In this document: positions 27,595 through 36,284 of the stretch, piece by piece
Layout of the letters: each line of letters begins with the position of its first letter
Numbering within the stretch: position 1 is the first letter of the stretch
NCBI GenBank assembly: GCA_963714795.1
Contig: CAVQPS010000009.1
Span: 682,001 to 746,000, forward strand
Length of the DNA stretch: 64,000 bases
From: DATIXJ01 sp963714795
GTDB lineage: Bacteria; Bacteroidota; Ignavibacteria; UBA10030; SZUA-254
Direction of reading: 5' to 3'
Notes under the pieces: model-generated
Databases searched by the model: none
The model's input: the letters and a program-made list of their open reading frames with translations, nothing else
Told to the model about the DNA's origin: nothing
Translations under genes and position numbers: made by a program

Positions 27595-27780
27595 TCATTT
27601 CTGTTGAATATATGAATACAATATTTTGACAGGGCGATATGTTTGCTCTTCGTTCGCGGAGGGACGGACGTTTGCAAAATTCACGCGTTCGTATTGAACG
27701 ATCAGTACCGGTATGGAAAGTTTGTGGTGGGCTTCGGAAACGGATGCGCCGAAGAAAAGTCTTTCATTCCGCCGCAACAA
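27595..27780 (-). pseudogene. C-terminal remnant of a second universal stress protein gene
   Basis: Reverse-strand codons just below 27780 read R-L-F-F-G-A-S-V-S-E-A-H-H-K-L-S-I-P-V-L, which parallels the end of the neighbouring intact UspA (D-F-F-L-G-T-T-V-T-K-V-R-H-R-L-S-V-P-L-L). Only the last helix and strand of the fold are kept, and an in-frame stop lies just upstream. It starts 43 bp after the stop of the intact gene, in the same direction. It looks like the tail of a tandem duplicate left after a deletion. The rest of the 320-bp gap between tRNA-Asn and uspA holds nothing else I recognise. Confidence 0.6.
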
Positions 27781-27822
27781 GCTTTACCGCGACGGCATTC
27801 CATCCAAGAAACGTTGATGAAA

Positions 27823-28239
27823 TTATCTTGCCTTGATTAAGAGCAGGGGAACACTCAGGCGGTGGCGGACCTTTGTCACGGTCGTTCCTAAAAAGAAATC
27901 AGCTATGAAACGATGTCCGTGCATGCTCATCGCCACCAGATCGCAGTGGTTCTCCTCGACCCACCTGATAATTTCCTTCACCGGTTCGCCGTACGCGAGC
28001 TCTGCCTCCGTTGGGATTTCAGCCGCCAGAAATTCATCACAAATTTTTTTAAGGTACGCTTCATCTTCCTGAATTTCAGCACTGATGGCGTTTTCGGCAA
28101 ATGTCCGGGCGGCCCATCCGTCCGCGACGTGGAGTAAAACGACTCGGCTTCCCAGGGTTTTAGCAAGCAATTTTACATGCTGAATGATTGCCCGATCGGT
28201 CGGTGTCGCATCAAGCGTGACCAATATTTTTTCGTACAT
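27823..28239 (-). CDS. Universal stress protein (UspA family)
   Basis: 138 residues from the ATG at 28239, chosen over the upstream TTG at 28257 because A-G-A-A-A-G-G-A sits right before it. The sequence begins M-Y-E-K-I-L-V-T-L-D and contains S-M-H-G-H-R-F-I-A-D-F-F-L-G-T-T, a variant of the ATP-binding G-x2-G-x9-G-[ST] loop lacking one glycine, so nucleotide binding is uncertain. It follows mntH by 24 bp and is the third gene of the mntR-mntH-uspA unit. A stress-linked role alongside manganese uptake is inferred from context. Confidence 0.88.
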   Translation of the reverse strand: MYEKILVTLDATPTDRAIIQHVKLLAKTLGSRVVLLHVADGWAARTFAENAISAEIQEDEAYLKKICDEFLAAEIPTEAELAYGEPVKEIIRWVEENHCDLVAMSMHGHRFIADFFLGTTVTKVRHRLSVPLLLIKAR

Positions 28240-28263
28240 GGTTATCCTTTCTGACAATACGTG

Positions 28264-29703
28264 TCACTGCCCGGCGATGATCTTCCATGCCTGAAGAATA
28301 GAATCCGGAAGTGCATAAAAATCCATAGCTGTAATGATTATTGCGCTTGACCATCCTGCAACGAGAAGGAATGGTTTCAATTTCCAGTCTCCCATACGTT
28401 TCCGTGAACTTGCAAAGTGCAACAATGGGAACATTGCAAACGGCAGCTGAAGAGCTAATACGACCTGACTGAGCGTGAGAAGATCATTCACGCTACTATC
28501 GCCGCGGAGACCGATTACCAATATTGCCGGCAGGATTGCAAGCATCCTTGTTATCAACCGGCGGAGTGCCGGCGAGATACGCCAGCGCATGAAACCCTCC
28601 ATCACAACCTGACCGGCAAGAGTTCCGGTGATGGTACTGCTCTGACCGCTTGCGAGCAAAGCGATTGCAAAGAGAGTGCTCGCAATTCCCGTACCCAGAA
28701 GCGGGGCCAGCGTTAAATAGGCGATACGAATCCAGTCACTGTTCGTGTTGAACTGAACGACATGGCCTCCGGCAACGGTAACACTTTCTTTACCGTAGAA
28801 CACTAATGCTGCGAGGACAAGGATCGCGGCGTTAACGAAGAAAGCGATCGTCAACGCTACCGTAGAGTCGATCGTGTTGAACCGAATTGCACGACGAATC
28901 GTAGCATCATCTTTCCGCAGTTGGCGGCTTTGAACCAAAGCAGAGTGCAGAAAAAGATTGTGCGGCATAACCGTGGCTCCGATAATACCGATTGCGATGT
29001 ACATCATTCCATATTGCCGGAAAGTTGGTGTAATGATGGCGTGACCCATTTCGAGAAAACTCGGTTGTAACTGCGGAAGGACAAATAATTCGATATAATA
29101 ACAAATCCCCATTGTTGCAACGAGTAACAAAACCACTGCTTCAATGGTTCGCATACCGAAACGCTGGAGGGCAAGTAAGAGCAGTACATCTCCCGCTGTG
29201 ATAATGACCGCCCAAAGTAACGGTATGTGGAACATAAGGTTCAGCGCTACCGCACTTCCGAGAACTTCAGCCAGATCGCATGCGCCGATTGCAATTTCGC
29301 TGAACAACCAGTTGGGCATTCGGGTCCACTTCGGATACCAGTCACGGAAACATTGAGCCAAATCCTTACCCGTGACGATCCCTAAACGGGCTGATATCAC
29401 TTGAAGGAAGATTGCCATTAAACTTGCTAATGCTACGACCCAAAGGAGACCGTATTTGAATTGTGCACCACCTGCGAGATCAGTACCCCAATTGCCGGGG
29501 TCCATATAACCGACACTTACCAACACGGCGGGACCGACAAATGCCCGCCACTGACGCCAGAACCCGGCGTCGTCAGGAGGAATCTTTACCGAACCGTGCA
29601 TTCCTTCGAGCGATAAGCTTGGCGCGCCGGTAGAATTTGAACGGTTTCTATTGTCCTGAGTATCTGATTCAGATTTAACGTCGCCGGAATTTTTTGACTT
29701 CAC
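28264..29703 (-). CDS. mntH: NRAMP-type divalent metal (Mn/Fe) transporter
   Basis: 479 residues, about 11 membrane spans after a hydrophilic N-terminal stretch of roughly 45 residues. NRAMP hallmarks are intact: D-P-G-N in the first membrane helix (near 68) and M-P-H-N-L-F-L-H-S in helix 6, the residues that coordinate the metal. It imports manganese, and often iron, across the inner membrane with protons. The gene lies 15 bp after the mntR-like regulator on the same strand and so should be repressed through the palindrome at 30383. The hydrophilic N-terminus is longer than in E. coli MntH. Confidence 0.93.
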   Translation of the reverse strand: MKSKNSGDVKSESDTQDNRNRSNSTGAPSLSLEGMHGSVKIPPDDAGFWRQWRAFVGPAVLVSVGYMDPGNWGTDLAGGAQFKYGLLWVVALASLMAIFLQVISARLGIVTGKDLAQCFRDWYPKWTRMPNWLFSEIAIGACDLAEVLGSAVALNLMFHIPLLWAVIITAGDVLLLLALQRFGMRTIEAVVLLLVATMGICYYIELFVLPQLQPSFLEMGHAIITPTFRQYGMMYIAIGIIGATVMPHNLFLHSALVQSRQLRKDDATIRRAIRFNTIDSTVALTIAFFVNAAILVLAALVFYGKESVTVAGGHVVQFNTNSDWIRIAYLTLAPLLGTGIASTLFAIALLASGQSSTITGTLAGQVVMEGFMRWRISPALRRLITRMLAILPAILVIGLRGDSSVNDLLTLSQVVLALQLPFAMFPLLHFASSRKRMGDWKLKPFLLVAGWSSAIIITAMDFYALPDSILQAWKIIAGQ

Positions 29704-29718
29704 ATGAATACCGGATTT

Positions 29719-30375
29719 CTACTTGATGGTTTTAACAAAAATTGCTTCCGCGAGTTGTTTGCTGATGAACTGATCTTTTTTCCCGACCCTCACCTTCATT
29801 GAGCCGTCAAACAGTACTTTTTCTCTGATCAATACATTGGCTCCTAACGTTAATCCAAGTTTTGTTGCATGTTGGAGAATTGTCGGATTGTCGCTCACGC
29901 GTTTAATGACCGCATGATCACCGTTATCAAATTCAGCAAGCATGGAATACGTGTGCGTGTCCATTTCTCCCTTTGCAGAAGGGATCGGGTCACCGTGCGG
30001 GTCGACTTTAGGATAAGCTAACAATTTATCGAGACGGCGCTCGAGTTCATCCGAAGTCACATGTTCAAGATGCTCGGCTTCTTCGTGTACCTCATCCCAG
30101 GAATAACCAAGAAATTGTACTAAAAACATTTCCCACAACCGGTGCCGCCGCATCATCTTCACGGCAAGTTTTTTCCCGGCTTCCGTTAACTCCACGCCGC
30201 GATAGGGAACATAACGCAATAATTTCCTCGCCGAGAGCCGTTTCACCATATCGGTAACGGACGCATCGGAAATGTTCAGATGTCGTGCCAGTTCGGAGGT
30301 TGATACCCCCTTGCCGTTTTTCCTGAGTTTATAAATTCCCTTGATATAATCTTCTGTGGATTGATTCTTTGCCAT
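29719..30375 (-). CDS. mntR: DtxR/MntR-family metal-dependent repressor
   Basis: 218 residues. An N-terminal winged helix (about 1-70, S-T-S-E-L-A-R-H-L-N-I-S-D-A-S-V-T-D-M-V) is followed by the dimerisation/metal region (H-R-L-W-E-M-F and H-E-E-A-E-H-L-E-H) and a C-terminal FeoA/SH3-like domain (about 150-215). The third domain puts it in the longer DtxR-type group. It should bind Mn2+ or Fe2+ and repress its own promoter and mntH. A perfect palindrome lies 8 bp upstream of the start codon. Whether Mn or Fe is the true effector cannot be read from sequence; pairing with an NRAMP gene favours Mn. Confidence 0.9.
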   Translation of the reverse strand: MAKNQSTEDYIKGIYKLRKNGKGVSTSELARHLNISDASVTDMVKRLSARKLLRYVPYRGVELTEAGKKLAVKMMRRHRLWEMFLVQFLGYSWDEVHEEAEHLEHVTSDELERRLDKLLAYPKVDPHGDPIPSAKGEMDTHTYSMLAEFDNGDHAVIKRVSDNPTILQHATKLGLTLGANVLIREKVLFDGSMKVRVGKKDQFISKQLAEAIFVKTIK

Positions 30376-30382
30376 GATAATA

Positions 30383-30404
30383 AAATTTAGGTCGACCTAA
30401 ATTT
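30383..30404. promoter_or_regulatory. Perfect palindromic operator of the mntR-mntH-uspA unit
   Basis: A 22-bp perfect inverted repeat with core TTTAGGTCGACCTAAA, placed 8-29 bp upstream of the mntR-like start codon. Its size, symmetry and TTAGG/CCTAA half-sites fit DtxR/MntR-class operators. Confidence 0.75.
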
Positions 30405-30454
30405 AAGTTTAGATATGGACAAAGTCAAGATGTTTTTTTAAGCAGCTGAAAATG

Positions 30455-30494
30455 CAAATCCCGATTCTCGTACGGCGACAAGAATCGGGATTTG
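30455..30494 (-). terminator. Strong hairpin downstream of the MFS gene
   Basis: A perfect 14-bp stem (CAAATCCCGATTCT pairing with AGAATCGGGATTTG) with a 12-base loop, 16 bp after the MFS stop codon. On the reverse strand it is followed by CATTTTC, a modest T-run, so termination is likely. Confidence 0.7.
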
Positions 30495-30510
30495 TATGGG
30501 AGAATGACCG

Positions 30511-31785
30511 TTATGCCGTTTTTGCTTCCTGTTTTCCTACCACAATATTGTATATCGCCATTAAAATCGTTGCAATGACACCGACCCCGAAGATGACAAA
30601 CCAAACAGTTTCCGGCGTACTGGATTGTTTTGCATAATTGGCGTAGAGCCAGCCGCCGAATGGTCCTCCGATTATCCACGCGATTGCCACCGGCAGGAAA
30701 GCATAACCCTGGAACAGTCCTTGCTGCCCTTTCGGCGCGAGGTCGGAAATGTACTCATAATACCGCGGCGCCTGTGTCATTTCTCCGATGGAAAAGACTG
30801 CCAGGCCCGCAATGATTGTCCAGATGGTGGGATGCAGGCCGATAAACAGCCAGCACAAACTTGCCATGGCGAAGCCAACGATGATTGCCGTGCGCGGCGG
30901 TAGACGTTTTGTCAAGCGGTTGACAATCAATTGCAGAGCGATAATTGTCCATGCATCTGCAGATTCGATGATTTCGAACGGTGCCGTTTTCGATATGAAA
31001 TCGGTAACATAAAACGGTACGATTATGAAAACTCCTACCCAGAACATGATCCAGTAGAGAGAGAAAATCAACAGGAAAATCATAAACTTGAAATTGGCTA
31101 AAACGACGAACAGGTTTTTCAGTTTGGTGCCGATCGATTCCACAACATCACCCGCCGCGTCTTTGACTTCTTTATAAAAAAAGAAATTCACAAAGAGCAT
31201 TGCTGCGCAACTGACGGCAGAAACAACATAGACGAATTCAATCCCGAATTTATCGCGCACGAAATACGCGATCACCGGCCCGACTGCTCCGCCGATATTG
31301 ACCAGCCAATAATATATCGCGTAACCGAGCGATTTTGTTTCCGGCGTTGATGTCAGTGCGACAGTTCCCAGGACCGACGGCTTGACGAACGAGCCGCCGA
31401 ATGCAGTAAAAACCAGCACGACAACCAGCACACTATACAAAGGCATGCCCGCATAAAATGAGTGAAACGCCGCCATGCCTGTCGAACCGATCAGAAAATA
31501 TCCGATCGCCAGCACGAAGAAGGCAAATGTAAATGCTTTCTTGAAACCGAATTTGTCGACGATCGTTCCGGCAAATATCGGGAATAAATAAATCAAGCCG
31601 CCGAAGATCGATGAGAGCTGTCCTGTTTCAATTTCAGTGAAGTGTAAAGAATTACGAAGAAAAATGCTGAGGACAACCGCTTGCCCGTAATACGCAAGTC
31701 GCTCAAACAGTTCCATCGTATTTGCCACCCAAAAAGTTCTGTGAAAACCTTTTCGGACTTTTTCAAACTCTTCACTGATTGCCAT
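30511..31785 (-). CDS. MFS transporter, possibly peptide/POT-like
   Basis: About 424 residues from the ATG at 31785, preceded by A-A-G-G-A-G-C; the longer open frame to 31872 lacks such a site. About 12 membrane spans. The start (R-K-G-F-H-R-T-F-W-V-A-N-T-M-E-L-F-E-R-L-A-Y-Y-G) resembles the first helix of proton-coupled oligopeptide transporters (E-R-F-x-Y-Y-G), and F-G-G-x-F-V-K-P-S and a Y-W-L-V-N-I-G-G segment also fit that branch. The substrate is not established. It is divergent from pckG and ends before a strong hairpin. Confidence 0.75.
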   Translation of the reverse strand: MAISEEFEKVRKGFHRTFWVANTMELFERLAYYGQAVVLSIFLRNSLHFTEIETGQLSSIFGGLIYLFPIFAGTIVDKFGFKKAFTFAFFVLAIGYFLIGSTGMAAFHSFYAGMPLYSVLVVVLVFTAFGGSFVKPSVLGTVALTSTPETKSLGYAIYYWLVNIGGAVGPVIAYFVRDKFGIEFVYVVSAVSCAAMLFVNFFFYKEVKDAAGDVVESIGTKLKNLFVVLANFKFMIFLLIFSLYWIMFWVGVFIIVPFYVTDFISKTAPFEIIESADAWTIIALQLIVNRLTKRLPPRTAIIVGFAMASLCWLFIGLHPTIWTIIAGLAVFSIGEMTQAPRYYEYISDLAPKGQQGLFQGYAFLPVAIAWIIGGPFGGWLYANYAKQSSTPETVWFVIFGVGVIATILMAIYNIVVGKQEAKTA

Positions 31786-31926
31786 GCAAGCTCCTTGAAG
31801 TTCGTGAGTTGATCGCTTTCTATTCGCAAAACATGAAAAAGTAACGAAATGCCCGGAGAGAAGCAAGGTCACGGGTCTATTCTTCTGAAATCAAAATGAT
31901 TGTGCCTCATTCGATTTTTCAGTATC

Positions 31927-31956
31927 TTGACAGAAATTTCTTTGGAAAAGTACCTT
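31927..31956 (+). promoter_or_regulatory. Possible promoter of pckG
   Basis: TTGACA at 31927 and TACCTT at 31951 are 18 bp apart and lie 32-61 bp before the pckG start. The -10 match is moderate. Confidence 0.35.
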
Positions 31957-31987
31957 TTTACCATCTTTTTGAAAAAGGAAACCGTGA

Positions 31988-33823
31988 ATGATGTCTCAGG
32001 GCAATATCAGGAATCAACGACTTCTCAAATGGGTTGAAGAGACAGTGCGGCTCTGTCAGCCAGATAACGTTCATTGGTGCGACGGGTCGGATGAAGAATA
32101 CCGTACACTGTGCAACCAGCTTGTCGCATCGGGAACGTTCATAAAACTGAACGAACAAAAACGACCGAACAGTTTTCTTTCGCGTTCCGATCCCGGAGAT
32201 GTAGCGCGTGTTGAAGACCGCACGTTTATTTGCAGTACGCGGAAAGAAGATGCCGGTCCGACCAATAACTGGGTCAACCCGCATGAGATGAAAGTTTCCT
32301 TATTGAAACTTTTCGATGGATCAATGCGCGGACGGACAATGTACGTCATTCCGTTCAGTATGGGCCCGATCGGTTCACCCATCGCGCATATCGGCGTTCA
32401 ACTGACGGATTCGCCGTACGTTGTCGTCAGCATGAAAATCATGACGCGCATGGGAAAAAAAATTCTTGATGTTCTTGGAGAAGGAGAATTTGTTCCATGC
32501 CTTCACTCCGTCGGGATGCCGTTACAGCCGGGACAAAAAGATGTTCCCTGGCCCTGCAATAAAGACCAAAAATACATTGTTCATTTTCCGGAAGAACGCG
32601 CCATCTGGTCTTTCGGCAGCGGCTATGGCGGCAACGCTCTGCTCGGGAAAAAATGCTTCGCTCTTCGTATTGCTTCGACGATGGCGCGTGATGAAGGATG
32701 GCTTGCAGAACACATGTTGATTCTTGGCGTTGAATCGCCTGAAGGTGAGAAAACATATGTTGCCGCCGCATTTCCCAGCGCTTGTGGCAAAACCAATTTT
32801 GCAATGCTCATTCCTCCGAAAGCATTTACAGGATGGAAAATCACGACGGTCGGCGACGATATTGCCTGGCTCAAACCGGGATCCGATGGTCGGCTGCACG
32901 CAATCAATCCTGAAGCCGGATACTTCGGCGTCGCTCCGGGAACATCCGCGAAAACAAACCCGAACGCGATGGAGTGCATCAAGAAAAATACGATCTTCAC
33001 GAATGTTGCTCTGACTCCCGACGGTGATGTCTGGTGGGAAGGGATGACCGATACTTTACCGGAAAAACTTATCGACTGGGAAGGAAATGATTGGACGCCG
33101 TCGTCCGGAAGGTTTGCGGCACATCCCAACTCGCGGTTCACCGCGCCGGCAAGCCAGAATCCGATTATCGATCCGGCATGGGAAAACCCGCGGGGTGTCC
33201 CGATCAGTGCGCTGATTTTCGGCGGACGGCGCAGCAATGTGGTGCCGCTCATCTATCAAGCCGATAACTGGAACTTTGGCGTCTACATGGCTGCGACGAT
33301 GGGCTCCGAAACAACCGCTGCCGCCGCCGGCGAAGTCGGCAAGGTTCGCCGTGACCCGATGGCGATGCTGCCGTTCTGCGGTTATCATATGGCGGATTAT
33401 TTCAATCACTGGCTGCAGTTCGGACGCAATCTCCCGAATCCGCCGCGTATTTTTGCCGTTAACTGGTTCCGGAAAGATGAAAATGGAAAATTTCTCTGGC
33501 CCGGTTACGGTGAGAACATGCGCGTGCTGAAATGGATCGTCGATCGTACACATGGACGCGGATACGGTGTTGAACGACCATTAGGGTGGGTGCCGCGATA
33601 TGAAGATTTTTTATGGGAAGGACTGGAAGAATTTACGGTTGAAAAATTCAATAAAGCCATGTCAATAAAAAATGAAGAATGGAAGAATGAAATTCTTTCC
33701 CATCAGGAATTGTTTTCAAAGTTGTACGATAAGCTTCCGAAAGAATTCATTTTTATGCGCGAACTTCTTCTTTCCAGTATCTGGCGTTCACCGGAACATT
33801 GGGAACTCGCGCAGGAGCGATAA
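31988..33823 (+). CDS. pckG: Phosphoenolpyruvate carboxykinase (GTP)
   Basis: 611 residues, the usual length for the GTP-dependent enzyme. It carries the P-loop-like F-P-S-A-C-G-K-T-N (near 264), the metal-site region around G-D-D-I-A-W, P-E-A-G-Y-F-G-V-A-P-G-T-S and R-R-S-N-V-V-P-L-I-Y. It interconverts oxaloacetate and PEP in the cytoplasm, feeding gluconeogenesis. Two ATG codons in a row (31988 and 31991) are possible starts. Downstream genes are very tightly packed (3 bp, then 0 bp), so they likely share one transcript. Confidence 0.96.
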   Translation: MMSQGNIRNQRLLKWVEETVRLCQPDNVHWCDGSDEEYRTLCNQLVASGTFIKLNEQKRPNSFLSRSDPGDVARVEDRTFICSTRKEDAGPTNNWVNPHEMKVSLLKLFDGSMRGRTMYVIPFSMGPIGSPIAHIGVQLTDSPYVVVSMKIMTRMGKKILDVLGEGEFVPCLHSVGMPLQPGQKDVPWPCNKDQKYIVHFPEERAIWSFGSGYGGNALLGKKCFALRIASTMARDEGWLAEHMLILGVESPEGEKTYVAAAFPSACGKTNFAMLIPPKAFTGWKITTVGDDIAWLKPGSDGRLHAINPEAGYFGVAPGTSAKTNPNAMECIKKNTIFTNVALTPDGDVWWEGMTDTLPEKLIDWEGNDWTPSSGRFAAHPNSRFTAPASQNPIIDPAWENPRGVPISALIFGGRRSNVVPLIYQADNWNFGVYMAATMGSETTAAAAGEVGKVRRDPMAMLPFCGYHMADYFNHWLQFGRNLPNPPRIFAVNWFRKDENGKFLWPGYGENMRVLKWIVDRTHGRGYGVERPLGWVPRYEDFLWEGLEEFTVEKFNKAMSIKNEEWKNEILSHQELFSKLYDKLPKEFIFMRELLLSSIWRSPEHWELAQER

Positions 33824-33826
33824 TCG

Positions 33827-34867
33827 ATGAAAGCCATCAGACTTCATTCATTCGGCGGACCGGAAGTGCTTCAGTATGAAGATGCGCCGGAACCCGTAAT
33901 CGGACCGGATGAAGTTCTTCTTCAGCTCAAAGCTGCCGCATTAAACCATCTCGATATTTGGGTGCGAAGCGGTGCGCGGGAACGCAGCATTCCGCTTCCG
34001 CATATTCCCGGTTCCGATGGCGCAGGAATTGTTGCCGAAGTAGGAAGTGCCGTGAAAAAGTACAAACCCGGTGACCGTGTTCTGATTTCGCCGGGATTGT
34101 CGTGCGGGAAGTGCAAACAATGCCTCGAAGGTCGTGACAATCTTTGCCGCGACTACCGCGTGCTGGGCGTTCGGGAGGATGGAACGTATGCCGAATGTGT
34201 GAAATTGCCGGTGGCAAACATTCTGCCGATTCCCGAAGGGCTGGAGTTTACCGAGGCGGCGGCAATTCCGCTTGTGTTTCTGACCGCATGGCACATGCTC
34301 GTGACGCTTGCGAAGATTCAGCAAGGGGAAACGGTACTTGTTCACGGAGCGGGAAGCGGAGTCGGTTCTGCGGCAATTCAGATTGCGAAAATGATCGGCA
34401 CTCGTGTGATCACAACGGCAGGTTCGAATGAAAAACTTGCCAGGGGAAAATCGTTGGGAGCCGATGAACTTATCAATTATCGCGAAAAAGATTTTGTGGA
34501 AGAAATAAAACGTTTGACGGACAAACGCGGCGTGGATGTTGTGTTCGAACATATCGGCGGAGAAGTTTTTGAAAAAAGCATTACCATTATGGCAAAAGGG
34601 GGCCGACTCGTAACATGCGGTGCAACGACACAATATTCCGCAAACCTCGATATCCGCTATGTCTACTCACGGCATCTCACATTGTACGGCTCCTGGATGG
34701 GCGGAAAACCGGAACTTGTGGAAGTGTTAAAATTTTTTGAAGGCGGCGCCGCAAAACGAAAACTGCATCCTGTTGTTGACAGCGTTTTCCCGCTGTCTCA
34801 AGCTGCCGATGCGCATCGACGAGTGGAAGAGCGGAAAAATTTTGGGAAGGTTGTGCTTTCTATTTAA
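33827..34867 (+). CDS. Zinc-containing alcohol dehydrogenase / quinone reductase family (MDR)
   Basis: 346 residues. An N-terminal GroES-like domain includes the structural zinc site S-C-G-K-C-K-Q-C-L-E-G-R-D-N-L-C. The Rossmann part has G-A-G-S-G-V-G-S-A-A-I-Q. The catalytic-zinc cysteine of classical ADHs is not evident in its usual place (N-H-L-D-I-W-V-R-S-G instead), as in crotonyl-CoA reductase-like or quinone-reductase-like MDR members. It oxidises or reduces a small carbonyl or enone substrate with NAD(P)H; which one is unknown. It starts 3 bp after pckG and abuts the threonine dehydratase gene. Confidence 0.85.
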   Translation: MKAIRLHSFGGPEVLQYEDAPEPVIGPDEVLLQLKAAALNHLDIWVRSGARERSIPLPHIPGSDGAGIVAEVGSAVKKYKPGDRVLISPGLSCGKCKQCLEGRDNLCRDYRVLGVREDGTYAECVKLPVANILPIPEGLEFTEAAAIPLVFLTAWHMLVTLAKIQQGETVLVHGAGSGVGSAAIQIAKMIGTRVITTAGSNEKLARGKSLGADELINYREKDFVEEIKRLTDKRGVDVVFEHIGGEVFEKSITIMAKGGRLVTCGATTQYSANLDIRYVYSRHLTLYGSWMGGKPELVEVLKFFEGGAAKRKLHPVVDSVFPLSQAADAHRRVEERKNFGKVVLSI

Positions 34868-35824
34868 ATGATTACTTTCTCCGACATCGAACGTGCTTAC
34901 AGAGTTCTTCAGCCAGTCGTTCACAAAACGCCGCTGCTGTCATCGCGGACGTTCAATGAGACGACCGGGAACAAAGTTTACTTCAAAGCGGAAAATTTTC
35001 AGCGTATCGGCGCGTTTAAATTCCGCGGAGCGTACAACAAGATTGCCTCACTCTCCGAACAGGAACGAAAACGCGGCGTCATCGCGCATTCGTCCGGGAA
35101 CCATGCGCAAGGCGTTGCGCTCGCCAGCAAACTCTTCGGCATCAAAGCGGTCGTGGTGATGCCGCACAATTCCGTCATTTCGAAAGTGGACGCGACGAAA
35201 GGTTACGGAGCGGAAGTCGTTTTCTGTGAAGACTCAACCGACGACCGCGAACGATTAACTGATCAGCTTATCCGACAGCACGGATATACACTCATTCATC
35301 CGTACCAGGATGAAACGCTGATTGCCGGTCAGGGAACTGTTGCTCTTGAAATCGGACAGGAACTCAAATCCCTCGAGTATCTTTTCGTTCCGATCGGCGG
35401 CGGGGGACTGATTTCCGGCTGTGCCGTTGCTGCAAAACATTTTTTCCCGAAGATCAAAGTTATCGGTGTGGAAACGGAACCGGCAAACGATTGTTACCAA
35501 TCGTTCCGGGCAAAACGGATCATCAAAATTCCATCGGCAAAAACAATTGCCGACGGTATGCGAACACTTTCTGTGGGGACGATAAATTTCGATATCATCA
35601 TGAAATATGTCGACGATGTCATCACCATAACCGATGATGATATTTATCCGATGATGAAATTCTTCTTTGAGCGCATGAAGATTGTTGCGGAACCGACCGG
35701 TGCCGTCGCTCCGGCTGCCGTCATGAAGAATGGCCTGAATCTTTCCGGTAAAAAAATCTGTGCGATCATCAGCGGGGGAAATGTGGATGCCAACCTTTTT
35801 CGTCAAATTCTTGAAAAATCATAG
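34868..35824 (+). CDS. Threonine/serine ammonia-lyase, short PLP form
   Basis: 318 residues, fold type II PLP enzyme. The PLP lysine is in G-A-F-K-F-R-G-A (residue 51), with S-S-G-N-H-A-Q-G and the phosphate-binding glycine loop P-I-G-G-G-G-L-I-S-G. There is no C-terminal ACT regulatory domain, so it resembles catabolic threonine dehydratase (TdcB) or serine racemase/dehydratase rather than biosynthetic IlvA. It converts threonine to 2-oxobutyrate and ammonia (or serine to pyruvate). It starts directly after the MDR stop, and with pckG this suggests amino-acid carbon feeding central metabolism. Confidence 0.88.
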   Translation: MITFSDIERAYRVLQPVVHKTPLLSSRTFNETTGNKVYFKAENFQRIGAFKFRGAYNKIASLSEQERKRGVIAHSSGNHAQGVALASKLFGIKAVVVMPHNSVISKVDATKGYGAEVVFCEDSTDDRERLTDQLIRQHGYTLIHPYQDETLIAGQGTVALEIGQELKSLEYLFVPIGGGGLISGCAVAAKHFFPKIKVIGVETEPANDCYQSFRAKRIIKIPSAKTIADGMRTLSVGTINFDIIMKYVDDVITITDDDIYPMMKFFFERMKIVAEPTGAVAPAAVMKNGLNLSGKKICAIISGGNVDANLFRQILEKS

Positions 35825-35925
35825 CGCATTTTTTTTAGTAAGCAGCTATTGCTTCGACAAAGAAAATTTATTATTTTTCTTCATCAGTAAATCACTGTTC
35901 TTTTCATCAAAATCAGGAGGAAGTT

Positions 35926-36225
35926 ATGTATCTGGTACGGGATATCATGTACTGCAAACCGGGGCATGTGCGGTCGATGGTTGAGAAATTTACTGCGCTT
36001 GCAAAACTCTCAAAAAAAATGGGAGTCGAATCGATGCGTGTCATGACCGATGTTTCAGCGGAGCAATACTGGACGGTCGTTGCCGAAATGGAAGTGAAAA
36101 GTCTCGAGGAATATACCGAGATGTCGCGTTCGTCGATGAACGACAAAAAATTCCAGAAGATCATGAAGGGATACCACGACCTGATACAATCCGGTCGGCG
36201 TGAAATTTATAAGCTCGAAAAATAA
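35926..36225 (+). CDS. Small ABM/NIPSNAP-like protein of unknown function
   Basis: 99 residues, cytoplasmic. The pattern (Y-L-V-R-D-I-M-Y-C-K-P-G-H at the N-terminus, then W-T-V-V-A-E-M-E and S-L-E-E-Y-x-x-M-S) fits a single dimeric alpha/beta-barrel-type (ABM-like) unit. It has an excellent ribosome site (A-G-G-A-G-G-A-A-G) 4 bp before the ATG, better than most genes here, suggesting high expression. No activity can be assigned. It may be related in fold to the tandem protein at 2733. Confidence 0.7.
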   Translation: MYLVRDIMYCKPGHVRSMVEKFTALAKLSKKMGVESMRVMTDVSAEQYWTVVAEMEVKSLEEYTEMSRSSMNDKKFQKIMKGYHDLIQSGRREIYKLEK

Positions 36226-36237
36226 TTGGTTTGCAAT

Positions 36238-36280
36238 CCTTGCGAAGGTGGTTCCGCCGAAAGCGTAAACCTTCGCAAGG
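36238..36280. repeat. Palindromic repeat, copy 1 (possible bidirectional terminator)
   Basis: CCTTGCGAAGGT (36238-36249) pairs perfectly with ACCTTCGCAAGG (36269-36280) around a 19-base loop. It lies between convergent genes and is followed by T-rich sequence on the forward strand. The same arms recur at 39077-39130. Confidence 0.7.
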
Positions 36281-36284
36281 TTGT

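Noticed and set aside
33056..33553. 165-codon reverse frame inside pckG
   Set aside because: Lies within an intact PEP carboxykinase gene and has no recognisable motif.
34300..34320. Third copy of the CCTTGCGAAGG palindrome arm
   Set aside because: Only a chance CTTGCGAAG inside the alcohol dehydrogenase gene with no opposing arm.
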